A DNA stretch of 34,227 nt from Raineya orbicola. Lineage in GTDB: Bacteria; Bacteroidota; Bacteroidia; Cytophagales; Thermonemataceae. Position numbers and translations under genes: made by a program. Each line of letters begins with the position of its first letter. Positions within the stretch are counted from its first letter, which is position 1. The stretch covers positions 1-34,227 of the forward strand of contig NZ_NKXO01000038.1 in assembly GCF_002843425.1 (NCBI RefSeq), written 5' to 3'. Below the pieces are notes generated by a model that was given only the letters and a program-made list of their open reading frames with translations, did no database searches and was not told where the DNA came from. Positions 1-8,250 of this stretch are shown piece after piece.

Positions 1-268
1 GCTATAAGTATTTTTTTTATACCTCACAAAAAAACAATAAGGATTTTCTTAATGATGAAATCTTTCTTAATTTTGTTAAATTAAACGCCGTCAATATCCA
101 CTAATTCATAACTTGGCGGTCATATTGTTTAAATATTTTTTGTTTTTATATGTTCGCTAAACGTTGTTTAATTATTTGACTATCAAATTTTTGTATTTGG
201 ACAAATTTGACCAAAATTTTTCTTGTCTTGCATTTTATTTTTATTGCAAAGATTAAACATTAAGCGGC
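1..268. other. AT-rich leader region without a recognisable gene
   Basis: This stretch is very AT-rich and I see no open frame, tRNA or convincing promoter in it. The closest to a Bacteroidota -7 element is TATTTTTA near 235-242, without a TTTG at the right distance. It may hold the 3' untranslated part of a gene to the left and the 5' region of the gene starting at 269. Confidence 0.4.
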
Positions 269-592
269 GTGAAAGTTCTCAAAATCACTGGGCGAATGAG
301 TGTAAAGCGATTGCGTAAAGAACTCTACGAAAAAGAAGGCTTACGCATACGGGTATATACTTCTGCCACAAATAGTGAAATAGCCTCTGATGATAGTACT
401 TTACGTAAGGTATCATTTATGCGTATTCCTACGAGTTTCATAGAGTTACGGGGCAATATGCTCGTGGATAATTTTGAAAAACTATTTCTTGAACGCTTTG
501 GTGTGAGAATAGAGGTTTTGGGCAAAGATGGTGAAGCCGTGAGTAAAGACCTCTCGCTCAACAAAGCAAATCTGAAAGAGCAAGTTGTATAA
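269..592 (+). CDS. Small protein with two copies of a GxM-V-L domain, function unknown
   Basis: This is a 107-residue protein with no signal peptide or membrane segment. It consists of two related halves: ITGRMSVKRL...GLRIRVY (about residues 6-30) and LRGNMLVDNF...GVRIEVL (about residues 59-84). Each has the pattern G-x-M-x-V, a charged helix, then G-[LV]-R-I-x-V, so the gene looks like an internal duplication. I recall similar ~100-residue proteins of unknown function in Bacteroidota. The only usable start in frame is GTG at 269, because a TAA lies just upstream at 254-256. The next gene, at 644, begins with a related N-terminus (FKVSGRMTVKKL), so the two are linked by a duplication. The function is unknown. 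Confidence 0.7.
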   Translation: MKVLKITGRMSVKRLRKELYEKEGLRIRVYTSATNSEIASDDSTLRKVSFMRIPTSFIELRGNMLVDNFEKLFLERFGVRIEVLGKDGEAVSKDLSLNKANLKEQVV

Positions 593-643
593 ACTTGAAA
601 TAAACTTAAAAATCAATGTTCAATCCTTAAAACCAAAACAACT

Positions 644-1480
644 ATGGCAGATTTCAAAGTAAGCGGCAGAATGACCGTGAAAAAACTTCAAAATTTTGCT
701 AAAGTATTAGCAGTATTACTAATTTCGCTAACTGCTTGTAAAAAAGAGAAAAAAGCAGCTGATCCTGTAGATCACAAATTAGAGGTAACAGCCGAACTCA
801 GCGGAGATTTAAAGGATTACTTTAAGGTTACGCAGGCTATAATCAAAACCAAAGATCCTTGGGAAACAGGAGAGTTAGAAGCCGACGAATTAATGGTTGA
901 ATTTGAGAAAATATCAGATGATTTACCTTTTGAATTAAACGATCAACAACCTTGTAAGTCGAATAGTGGCGGGCAATACACTTGGTGTATAATAGTAGAT
1001 TTAATGGAAGAAAATGGAAGCCCATTTGATACTAATTTACAATATAGTGACTACGAAGCAATGAAAAATCTGATTACTGCAAAAAAAGGCGAAAAACGCT
1101 GGGTAAAGTTTACGATGGGCTATGATAAGAAAAAAACTTATGCAAAAGCAAAAAAACTACAAGCAAACTCAAAGGTAGAGTATGAACCCAGACCAAAGTC
1201 AAGCAGTTCATCTAGTGCTTCTGCTTCTAGTAGCGATTCGGAAGGTGATTGTAGTGATTTTGTAAGAGAGTATGATAGTTTTGCTTCTAGCTACATTAGT
1301 TTAATTGAAAAATACAAAGCTAATCGAAATGATATTTCTATATTATCCGAATATCAGAGTATGGCTTCAAAGGCGAATTCTATGCAAAGTAAAGCAAATT
1401 CATTGTCTTGCAGTCCGGCAGATGTAGCAAAAATTTCTGAAATTCAGGTGAAAATTGCAAATGCCGTAAGTAAACTTTAA
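644..1480 (+). CDS. Putative lipoprotein with chimeric N-terminus and poly-Ser linker
   Basis: The product has 278 residues. Residues 17-32 form a lipoprotein signal (hydrophobic AKVLAVLLISLTAC, then KKEKK), so the mature protein is probably lipidated at the Cys of LTAC. In front of this sit MADFKVSGRMTVKKLQ residues that match the start of the unrelated gene at 269, suggesting the signal sequence was fused onto a copy of that domain. An internal ATG at 671 (MTVKKLQNF...) would give an ordinary lipoprotein signal and is an alternative start. After a globular part with two Cys (PCKSNSGGQYTWC) comes a Ser-rich linker (about residues 186-201) and a helical C-terminal region with two more Cys. 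Upstream spacing to the previous gene is 51 bases. I do not recognise the family, and the function is unknown. Confidence 0.7.
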   Translation: MADFKVSGRMTVKKLQNFAKVLAVLLISLTACKKEKKAADPVDHKLEVTAELSGDLKDYFKVTQAIIKTKDPWETGELEADELMVEFEKISDDLPFELNDQQPCKSNSGGQYTWCIIVDLMEENGSPFDTNLQYSDYEAMKNLITAKKGEKRWVKFTMGYDKKKTYAKAKKLQANSKVEYEPRPKSSSSSSASASSSDSEGDCSDFVREYDSFASSYISLIEKYKANRNDISILSEYQSMASKANSMQSKANSLSCSPADVAKISEIQVKIANAVSKL

Positions 1481-1493
1481 TAATGCAAATAAA

Positions 1494-1541
1494 AGTGGAG
1501 ACCCGTAACCACTGAAAAAAAGAGGCGTTTTCCGAAAAGCC
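1494..1541 (+). other. Two adjacent hairpins between genes
   Basis: AGTGG (1494-1498) pairs with CCACT (1509-1513). A second hairpin is made by GGCGTTTT and AAAAGCC with a CCG loop (1524-1541). They follow the stop of the lipoprotein gene. The first is followed by a run of A, not T, so this is not a typical terminator; it may be an RNA stability or processing element. Confidence 0.3.
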
Positions 1542-1576
1542 AAAAGAGTAGGAGTAACCTAAAAAAAATTAAGTTT

Positions 1577-1837
1577 ATGAAAAAGTTTTTATTCTTTGAG
1601 GTATTGATTATGCCTTATGTTGTTAAAATCCTATTTTGGTTAATAGAAATAGTTTTATTTATAGTATCACTCTACTTTATTTTTTTTGAAAAAATGGGTA
1701 AATTCCCAGAACGTTTACTTGTTGGGTTATTAGGTTTTTCATTTATTACCATTATTGTAAGACTATTTCTTGAAACTTGGCTAGTAATTTTTGGCATCTA
1801 TGAACAATTAAGAAAAACTAAGGATTTACTTAAATAG
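1577..1837 (+). CDS. Small DUF4282-like membrane protein
   Basis: This 86-residue protein has two to three hydrophobic segments: PYVVKILFWLIEIVLFIVSLYF (residues about 13-34), RLLVGLLGFSFITIIVRLF (46-64) and a shorter LVIFGIY. The pattern of an N-terminal FLFFExLIxP, two TM helices and a C-terminal R-x-x-x-E-x-x-x-x-x-F-x-I-x-E-x-L resembles the DUF4282 family of small inner-membrane proteins, whose function is not known. ATG at 1577 fits that pattern. A terminator hairpin follows immediately (1852-1889), so this gene closes a transcription unit, possibly the one starting at 269 or 644. Confidence 0.7.
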   Translation: MKKFLFFEVLIMPYVVKILFWLIEIVLFIVSLYFIFFEKMGKFPERLLVGLLGFSFITIIVRLFLETWLVIFGIYEQLRKTKDLLK

Positions 1838-1851
1838 TGCTTCATTAAAGC

Positions 1852-1889
1852 AGGTTTCGTAGCAACAATCTCTACGAAACCTCGTTTTT
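1852..1889 (+). terminator. Rho-independent terminator
   Basis: AGGTTTCGTAG (1852-1862) pairs perfectly over 11 bp with CTACGAAACCT (1872-1882), with a 9-base loop, and is followed by CG and a run of five T. It ends the unit containing the small membrane protein gene. Confidence 0.85.
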
Positions 1890-1908
1890 ATCTTAAGAAT
1901 CAACTCTT

Positions 1909-2775
1909 ATGAAAGCTATACAATTTTTACATCCGGGCAAAGAATATCTGTTTTCCCAAAAAGATAGAGATATTCATTATAGTGAAAAGGAAAAAGTTCG
2001 CTACTGGAATTCGGTAGATAAGCATTTTCGTAAATACTTAAAAGCTAGGGGAGAATATTTATACAATCTTTCTCAAAATACACAAAAAGGAGATTTGTAT
2101 TTTTGGGGAGAATGGGAAGGTGCAAGTTATTATGAAAGTCTAAATTCTAATGTTCCTGCATTCTTACATAAACCAACTTTGAATTATAAACCTAACGAAG
2201 TAGTCTCTAACACTGACCCTTTTGTGTTTGCTTCAACCTTTTACTACACCAATTGTATGCAACATAGTAAGAAAGTACTAAGGGGACTTCAAGAGAATGA
2301 TTTGATACTTTTTGGTTCGTATTCGGAAATGGGCTTTTTGTTAGATACATTATTTATTGTAAAATCAGCCAAAAAGTTTGATGAAGTAAAGTATAATCAA
2401 TATCCTAAAGCCCTTGTGGAGCTTACTTTAAAGCAGTTAGACAAAAATAAAGAGTGTGCTCTCGAAATAAACCCTTGTGAGTCAGTAAAAAAATACAATG
2501 AGTGTAAAGAGCTGACTCTCTATGAAGCGAAAATGTTTAATGATGATAACCATTACTTTTCCTTTGTACCTTGTCATACAAAACTAGAAAATAACTATGG
2601 ATACGAAAGACTTTTGCTAAATTACGGAGATGATTTTATAGGTTTAGGAAAACTTACCCAAGGCATTAAACAACTAAATCTATTCCAACCAAAGGTAATA
2701 TGGAAAAAAATCGTAGATGAAGCATTAAAGCAGGGGTTTGCTTTAGCTACAAGTTTTGAGGAAATAAGTAGATAA
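1909..2775 (+). CDS. Conserved hypothetical protein with GDLYFWGEWE and NTDPFVF motifs
   Basis: This 288-residue soluble protein has no signal peptide. I recognise a widespread but uncharacterised bacterial family by an N-terminal FLHPG, then GDLYFWGEWE (about residues 61-70), NTDPFVFAxxFYYTNC (about 101-116), and a conserved DLILFGS followed by FLLDTLFIV (about 130-151). The middle and C-terminal parts contain several Cys. The function of this family is unknown to me; the aromatic and acidic motifs suggest a binding pocket, but that is inference. It lies directly after a terminator, so it is probably transcribed on its own, and ends 4 bases from the stop of the convergent EamA gene. Confidence 0.75.
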   Translation: MKAIQFLHPGKEYLFSQKDRDIHYSEKEKVRYWNSVDKHFRKYLKARGEYLYNLSQNTQKGDLYFWGEWEGASYYESLNSNVPAFLHKPTLNYKPNEVVSNTDPFVFASTFYYTNCMQHSKKVLRGLQENDLILFGSYSEMGFLLDTLFIVKSAKKFDEVKYNQYPKALVELTLKQLDKNKECALEINPCESVKKYNECKELTLYEAKMFNDDNHYFSFVPCHTKLENNYGYERLLLNYGDDFIGLGKLTQGIKQLNLFQPKVIWKKIVDEALKQGFALATSFEEISR

Positions 2776-2779
2776 GGCT

Positions 2780-3658
2780 TTATTCCAAAACCATAAGCCC
2801 CCAATTGGCAATAAGCGAAAGAATAATACCGATATATTGCCATTGGGTTAATTTTTCTTTGTAGATAAATAAACCTATTGCCAAAGGAATGGTGTCGCCT
2901 GTTACTCGTATTATCAGCAAAGAAGATAGCGGCACAAGTAGATAGGAAAGATTGCTAAAATATACGCCTAATGCTCCTAAAAAGGCTATTAACAGCAAAA
3001 ACAGAAAACTCTTGCCCGAAAGAGCAAAAACTTGGGTAAGTTTTCTTTGCCAAAATAGTTGAAATCCACTGACACATAAAATTGTCAGTTCTAAAACAAA
3101 GCCAAATTGCGAAGGTCCTAATTTTTCAGTAGCTTCTTTGAAAAAAGCATAACTGATTGTCCAAAAAATACTCGCTAAAACTGCAAATAGTATGCCTTGG
3201 CGTTGTAGTTTAGCTCTTTCCGAACTCGCCTTTAAGGCAATAAGCAAAGAAGCAAAAAAAGAAATACCAAATAAAATAGCTTTTTGCCATACAAATGGCT
3301 CTTTATAGTAGATAATACTCCACCAAAAATGAAAAACACTTTTCAAAACTAAAAATCTTCCAATGAGGCTCAAAGGCAAATATTGCTGTGATTTTACAAA
3401 AAAATACAAACCCCAATACGAAATAAAAGATATTAGTACCGAAAAAATTACATCTTGCCAAGAAAAATGGTAATTTTCTTGCATAACCCAAGCCACAATT
3501 CCTAAAAAAGCAGTAGTCCATAAGTTGCGAATAAAAATCCCTTTCTCTGCTGAAACTTCTCGTAAGGGTACTTTCCAAAGCGAATCGGCAATAGCGAAAG
3601 CAAAATGAACAATCACTACACTGGTAAGTGCAATTACTTCAGGCTTCATAAATTTCAA
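2780..3658 (-). CDS. EamA-family (DMT superfamily) transporter
   Basis: This 292-residue protein has about ten hydrophobic segments arranged as two tandem five-helix halves, as in EamA/DMT permeases. Each half ends with the usual pattern of a basic/aromatic turn before the last helix, for example KEPFVWQKAILFGISFFASLLIAL and YKEKLTQWQYIGIILSLIANWGL. Such proteins export or exchange small metabolites across the inner membrane; the substrate cannot be predicted. It is divergent from nuoN, which starts 61 bases away. ATG at 3658 is used here; ATG at 3649 is an equally possible start. The gene ends almost against the stop of the convergent gene at 2775, with no terminator between them. Confidence 0.85.
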   Translation of the reverse strand: MKFMKPEVIALTSVVIVHFAFAIADSLWKVPLREVSAEKGIFIRNLWTTAFLGIVAWVMQENYHFSWQDVIFSVLISFISYWGLYFFVKSQQYLPLSLIGRFLVLKSVFHFWWSIIYYKEPFVWQKAILFGISFFASLLIALKASSERAKLQRQGILFAVLASIFWTISYAFFKEATEKLGPSQFGFVLELTILCVSGFQLFWQRKLTQVFALSGKSFLFLLLIAFLGALGVYFSNLSYLLVPLSSLLIIRVTGDTIPLAIGLFIYKEKLTQWQYIGIILSLIANWGLMVLE

Positions 3659-3719
3659 TCTTGAATTTTGCTTTTTGCCTCAAAATGCAGATTTTTGCTT
3701 GAAATTACAAACGTTTTCA

Positions 3720-5138
3720 ATGGAAAACCTACTGAATAATTTTATAGAGAGTTTTTGGCAAAAATTCCCTTTTTTACTCCCCGAAATTAGCATTACTATC
3801 GGTTTGAATCTCCTGCTTTTGATTTCACTTTTTGAAAAAAAATGGCAGAATAAAATTTGGTTCGCCTCGCTACTGGAAGGTTTATATGCCCTTATTCTGC
3901 TTGTTTCTATGTACTTGACGTATCAAATGCCCCAAGAGACTTTTTTCCCTGCTTTTCGTCAGATGATTTTACTTTCGACTTTGCTTGTGGCAATTTTTTT
4001 CCCAAAGCCAGCTCAAATTGCTCAAAATAAAGTTTTGGGTGAGTATTACTTTCTGCTTTTGGCGGCGAGTTTGGGACTTATGCTTATGCTCAAGAGTCAA
4101 GAGTGGCTCAGCTTGCTTATTTCTTTGGAGCTTTCGGCAGTAGCTTTGTATGTGCTGGTAGTACTTTCTTGGCAGAAAAATAGTTTGGAGGGTTCTCTGA
4201 AATATTTGCTATTTGGCATAATGGCTTCTGCGATAATGATTTATGGAATTTCTTGGCTTTATGGCTTGCAAGGGAGAGTTTTGAGCTTTGAAAATATCTT
4301 TTGGAAAATCAGTAACTCCCAACTGACTTATGTAGCTTTTATTTTGGTGCTTTCAGGCTTTTTACTTAAAATTTCCGCATTTCCTTGGCACATCTGGACG
4401 CCCGATGCCTACCAGATTGCCCCTACTTCGGTAACAGCATTTTTAGCTACTGCCCCCAAAATTGCCAGTACAGCGGTATTGTACAAAATTTCACTCGCCT
4501 ACGAGCCAGTGTTGCCTGTTTTGCCTCAGGTCTTCTTTCTGATTGCAGTGGCAAGCATTCTTGTTGGTAATCTTGTAGCTTTTTGGCAAAAAAATCTCAA
4601 ACGTATGCTTGCGTATAGTTCAGTAGCCAATGCGGGTTTTTTGCTTATAGCTACCAATCTGTACAAAAGCAATGATGAAAAAATCTTTTTATTTTTCTTG
4701 TTGGTATATGTATTGGCAAATTTTTTACTTTTTGCTTTGGCAGAGCATTATGAAACCAAGCATCAGATTATAGAAATTCAGGCATTTGAAGGTTTAGGAC
4801 AAAAAGATACTTTCTTAATGATAGCAATGTTTGTGGGTTTTCTGACACTTGCAGGTTTGCCCCCAACGGCAGGCTTTACGGCTAAAATGTTGCTTTTCTC
4901 TTTGCTTTGGGAAAAATACCAAAGCTCACAGGAAAGTTTCTTACTGATTTGGCTTGTTATAGGTTTATTGGCTACCTTTTTAGCATTGTTTTATTATCTT
5001 AAAATCCCATTTTTGGCTTTTTTTAGACCTTCTAAAAATTTTCAAAGACAAAAAAACTTACGTTTGTATTTATTAGTATCGCTTTTATTACTTTTGCTTT
5101 TGCTTTTATTTTTCCGTCCTTTTTTGCTTTTTAAGTAA
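3720..5138 (+). CDS. nuoN: NADH-quinone oxidoreductase subunit N-like protein
   Basis: This is a 472-residue proton-translocating membrane subunit of complex I from the NuoN/Mrp antiporter-like family. Family features include LLISLELSAVALYVLVVLSWQ with its membrane Glu, the FPWHIWTPDAYQIAPTSVTA segment (compare PFHMWTPDVYQGAPAPVTA in NuoN), the nearby TAPK lysine, KRMLAYSSVANAGF, and LTLAGLPPTAGFTAKM. About 14 TM helices can be traced, and the length matches NuoN (E. coli 485). I chose ATG at 3720; the frame extends upstream to a TTG at 3675, but that extension is hydrophilic and unlike the family. No other nuo genes are in the window, so this is either a detached nuoN or a cluster broken by rearrangement. 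The neighbouring transporter starts 36 bases downstream. Confidence 0.88.
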   Translation: MENLLNNFIESFWQKFPFLLPEISITIGLNLLLLISLFEKKWQNKIWFASLLEGLYALILLVSMYLTYQMPQETFFPAFRQMILLSTLLVAIFFPKPAQIAQNKVLGEYYFLLLAASLGLMLMLKSQEWLSLLISLELSAVALYVLVVLSWQKNSLEGSLKYLLFGIMASAIMIYGISWLYGLQGRVLSFENIFWKISNSQLTYVAFILVLSGFLLKISAFPWHIWTPDAYQIAPTSVTAFLATAPKIASTAVLYKISLAYEPVLPVLPQVFFLIAVASILVGNLVAFWQKNLKRMLAYSSVANAGFLLIATNLYKSNDEKIFLFFLLVYVLANFLLFALAEHYETKHQIIEIQAFEGLGQKDTFLMIAMFVGFLTLAGLPPTAGFTAKMLLFSLLWEKYQSSQESFLLIWLVIGLLATFLALFYYLKIPFLAFFRPSKNFQRQKNLRLYLLVSLLLLLLLLLFFRPFLLFK

Positions 5139-5174
5139 GTTTTTCTATCTTGCCTTCGGCAAAGCTATGACACT

Positions 5175-8100
5175 ATGACCGAGGAGATACTCAAAGCCCT
5201 AATGCAGTTATTTGGTATTACGGCTTCTTTGGAAGGAACACAACCCACTTATAGAAATTTAGTAGAAAATTTTTTGCAAGAGCATCTCAGCCCCGAACAG
5301 GTGCATAAATACTTGCTTATTTTTGAAGAGTTTTCTAAACTTCGCACCGTAGAAACAGACGATAGTGGCTTAAAACTTACAAGCACGCGTATTTCTTCGC
5401 GTATGCTCGTGATATGCACGCGTATCAATCAGGAACTTACTCAACAGCAAAAACTTGTTGCTCTTATCAAAATGGTTGAACTTATCGCCGCCGATGGCGA
5501 AATTAGCCCTAATGAATGGGAGTTTATTCATACGGTTGCCTCTATTTTTAATTTTGAGCAAAGAGAAGTAGAAAATTTTATCAATTTTATTACGATTGAT
5601 TACATTGAAAAGCATTTCCTTGAAAATACGCTTTACATTACCCCCTTTGCCAATATTCATTATGCATACCATTTACATCAGCCTCATTTGCAGGGCTTTA
5701 TGCTTATTCTGCGAGTTCCAAACCTTGAAACCTATCTTTTCAAATATATTGGTGAGCAAGATTACTATCTGAACGGCTTTTTGCTCAGAAGCGGTCATAT
5801 TTATTTCCTTTCACCGGGCAGTGTTATCCGAGGAGGACGCATAGAGGCAATTTATTACAGCGATATTGTTAGCATTTTCCGAAAAACCAAACAAGAGCAA
5901 AGAATTTACTTGGAAGCAAAGCGTGTAACACATCTTTTTGCAAGCAAAAAAAATGGTATTCGGGAAATTAGCTTTGCTGAAAGCGGAGGCAAACTCTTGG
6001 GCATAATGGGAGAAAGTGGAGCAGGCAAATCTACTCTTTTAGAAGTACTTAATGGAAACTTGAAACCCCATAGTGGCAAGGTGCTTATCAATGGGCGTAA
6101 CGTACATCAAGAAAAATTAGAGGGTATTATCGGTTATGTTCCGCAAGATGATTTACTGATTGAGCATTTAAGCGTTTATGATAACTTGTACTATGCGGCA
6201 AAATTGAGTTTAGGCAATCAAAATGAAGCACAAGTTCAGGCAAGTGTAGAGGAGATTTTGAGAGATTTGGGCTTGCAAGAAGTTGCTCACTTACAAGTAG
6301 GCTCGCCTCTGGAAAGAACCATTAGCGGTGGGCAAAGAAAACGCTTGAATATTGGTTTGGAGCTATTACGCAAGCCTGCCATTCTTTTTGTTGATGAACC
6401 TACTTCGGGGCTTTCCTCTCGCGATTCAGAAAATATTATGGATTTGCTCAAAGAACTTGCTCTGGAAGGCAAACTCGTGGTAGTAGTGATTCATCAGCCT
6501 TCGGCAACTATTTTCAAAATGTTTGATAAATTGCTCATATTAGATACAGGTGGCTATCCGATTTATTATGGCAGTCCTATTGATGCAGTGCCTTATTTTC
6601 GCAAGCACGCAAGGCAGGTGAGTCGTAGCCAAGGCGAATGTGGCGAATGTGGTAATATTGATGTAGGGCAAATTTTTGATATTATTTCCGCAAAAATCGT
6701 TAATGAATACGGACGCTTTACAGAGAAGCGAAAAATTTCACCTCAACAATGGTACGAAATTTATCAAAAAGAACAGGAAAGTCAAGCCAAAAATGAAATT
6801 CCCATTCAAGCCGAAATTATTAACCAACGCATTCAATCCCCCAACCGAATTAGGCAATGGTGGATATTTTTGAAAAGAGATTTGAAAAACAAAGTAAATC
6901 ATTCTCAATACTTGCTTGTCAATTTGTTACAAGCACCCCTTTTAGCTTTTGGTTTGGCATATGTAAATCGCTATCACGAGCCCAACAAGCCTTATACATT
7001 TGGCGAGAATGAAAATATTCCTGCATATATTTTTATTGCTATCATTGTAGCTCTTTTTTCGGGATTGGTAGGAAGTGCCGAACAGATTATCAGCGATAGG
7101 AAAATTCTGAAAAGAGAGGCTTTTTTACATTTGAGTCGTAATAGCTATTTGCTTGCCAAAGTGGCGGTGCTTTTTATGCTTTCTTTTGTACAAACACTGG
7201 CTTTGGTATGGATAGGTAATGGCATCTTGGAAATTCGTGGAATGGCTTTGGAGTATTTTGTAGTGCTTTTTTCTTGCTCGGCTTTTGCCAATGTTTTGGG
7301 GCTGTTGATTTCAGATGCATTCAAATCCGCAGTAACGGTCTATATTCTGATACCTTTGTTGCTTATTCCTCAACTCGTTTTGGGCGGTATCGTAATTCGT
7401 TTTGATAAAGTAAATCCAGACTTTAAATTTTCTGCCCAAGACCATATTCCTTGGTTTTCGGAGTTTTTGGCTTCTCGGTGGGCTTTTGAAGCTCTGATGG
7501 TGGTACAATTCAAGGAAAACGCCTACGAAAAACCCTTGTACCCTTACGATAAAATTATTGCTACTGCCGAATACAAAAAGGTGTTTTATTTGCCCGAGTT
7601 GCAAAAACTTTTAGATAAAGCCCGAAGTAATCCATATCAGTCGGGGCATATTTTTTGGCTTATTCGTAATGAACTTACCAAAGAATTAGAAAAGATAGAT
7701 AGAAAAGAAATTCCAACGCTTTATGCTCTTACCGAGGCTAAAAATATTGCAGGTACTTACAGCCAAATTGAAAAGATTTTCAAAAATATCAGAAAATATT
7801 ACAAACAAGAGCAACAAACTGCTACAAAAGACAAAGATGATTTTTTACGAAAAAATCCTGCCCATCAGAACCTTCGGCAGAGGTATCATAACGAAGCGGT
7901 AGCTCGTTTGGTAAAACAACTGGATAGCGAGCAGAAATTGGTTGTCCTACAAAAACACATAGAACCCATTGCAAATGCTGTTTATATTGATGCTCAAGAT
8001 GCTTCTGCTCATTTTTTTGCTCCCAATAAAAAATTGGTAGGTGAAACCATAACCACTTTATCTTTCAATTTGGCTGTTTTGTGGATAATGATAATTGTTA

Positions 8101-8189
8101 CTTATTTTGTTTTGTATTTTCGTCTGCTGGGACGCTTTGTAAAATGGCTGGAAACACTTTTTTGGAAACTCAAATTTACTTTTGGGTAA
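5175..8189 (+). CDS. TerB-like / ABC ATPase / ABC2-membrane fusion transporter (ABCG-type)
   Basis: This 1004-residue half-transporter combines three parts. About residues 95-150 (IKMVELIAADGEISPNEWEF) form a TerB-like acidic helical domain. About 240-480 form an ABCG-type ATPase with Walker A GESGAGKST (about residue 279), signature SGGQRKR (about 382), Walker B ILFVDEPTSGL (about 402) and a switch His in VIHQPS. From about 565 there is an ABC2-type membrane domain with several TM helices near 600-790, then a long charged coiled-coil segment (about 800-950) and a last TM helix near 970-990. A GECGECG cluster follows the ATPase. ABCG proteins usually export lipids or hydrophobic compounds; the substrate here is unknown. 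It follows nuoN by 36 bases, but a functional link is doubtful. Confidence 0.85.
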   Translation: MTEEILKALMQLFGITASLEGTQPTYRNLVENFLQEHLSPEQVHKYLLIFEEFSKLRTVETDDSGLKLTSTRISSRMLVICTRINQELTQQQKLVALIKMVELIAADGEISPNEWEFIHTVASIFNFEQREVENFINFITIDYIEKHFLENTLYITPFANIHYAYHLHQPHLQGFMLILRVPNLETYLFKYIGEQDYYLNGFLLRSGHIYFLSPGSVIRGGRIEAIYYSDIVSIFRKTKQEQRIYLEAKRVTHLFASKKNGIREISFAESGGKLLGIMGESGAGKSTLLEVLNGNLKPHSGKVLINGRNVHQEKLEGIIGYVPQDDLLIEHLSVYDNLYYAAKLSLGNQNEAQVQASVEEILRDLGLQEVAHLQVGSPLERTISGGQRKRLNIGLELLRKPAILFVDEPTSGLSSRDSENIMDLLKELALEGKLVVVVIHQPSATIFKMFDKLLILDTGGYPIYYGSPIDAVPYFRKHARQVSRSQGECGECGNIDVGQIFDIISAKIVNEYGRFTEKRKISPQQWYEIYQKEQESQAKNEIPIQAEIINQRIQSPNRIRQWWIFLKRDLKNKVNHSQYLLVNLLQAPLLAFGLAYVNRYHEPNKPYTFGENENIPAYIFIAIIVALFSGLVGSAEQIISDRKILKREAFLHLSRNSYLLAKVAVLFMLSFVQTLALVWIGNGILEIRGMALEYFVVLFSCSAFANVLGLLISDAFKSAVTVYILIPLLLIPQLVLGGIVIRFDKVNPDFKFSAQDHIPWFSEFLASRWAFEALMVVQFKENAYEKPLYPYDKIIATAEYKKVFYLPELQKLLDKARSNPYQSGHIFWLIRNELTKELEKIDRKEIPTLYALTEAKNIAGTYSQIEKIFKNIRKYYKQEQQTATKDKDDFLRKNPAHQNLRQRYHNEAVARLVKQLDSEQKLVVLQKHIEPIANAVYIDAQDASAHFFAPNKKLVGETITTLSFNLAVLWIMIIVTYFVLYFRLLGRFVKWLETLFWKLKFTFG

Positions 8190-8250
8190 AAGGGAATTAT
8201 TTTTTAGATTTGTGATAAGAATTTGATATATCCTGACTAAACATTGATGT

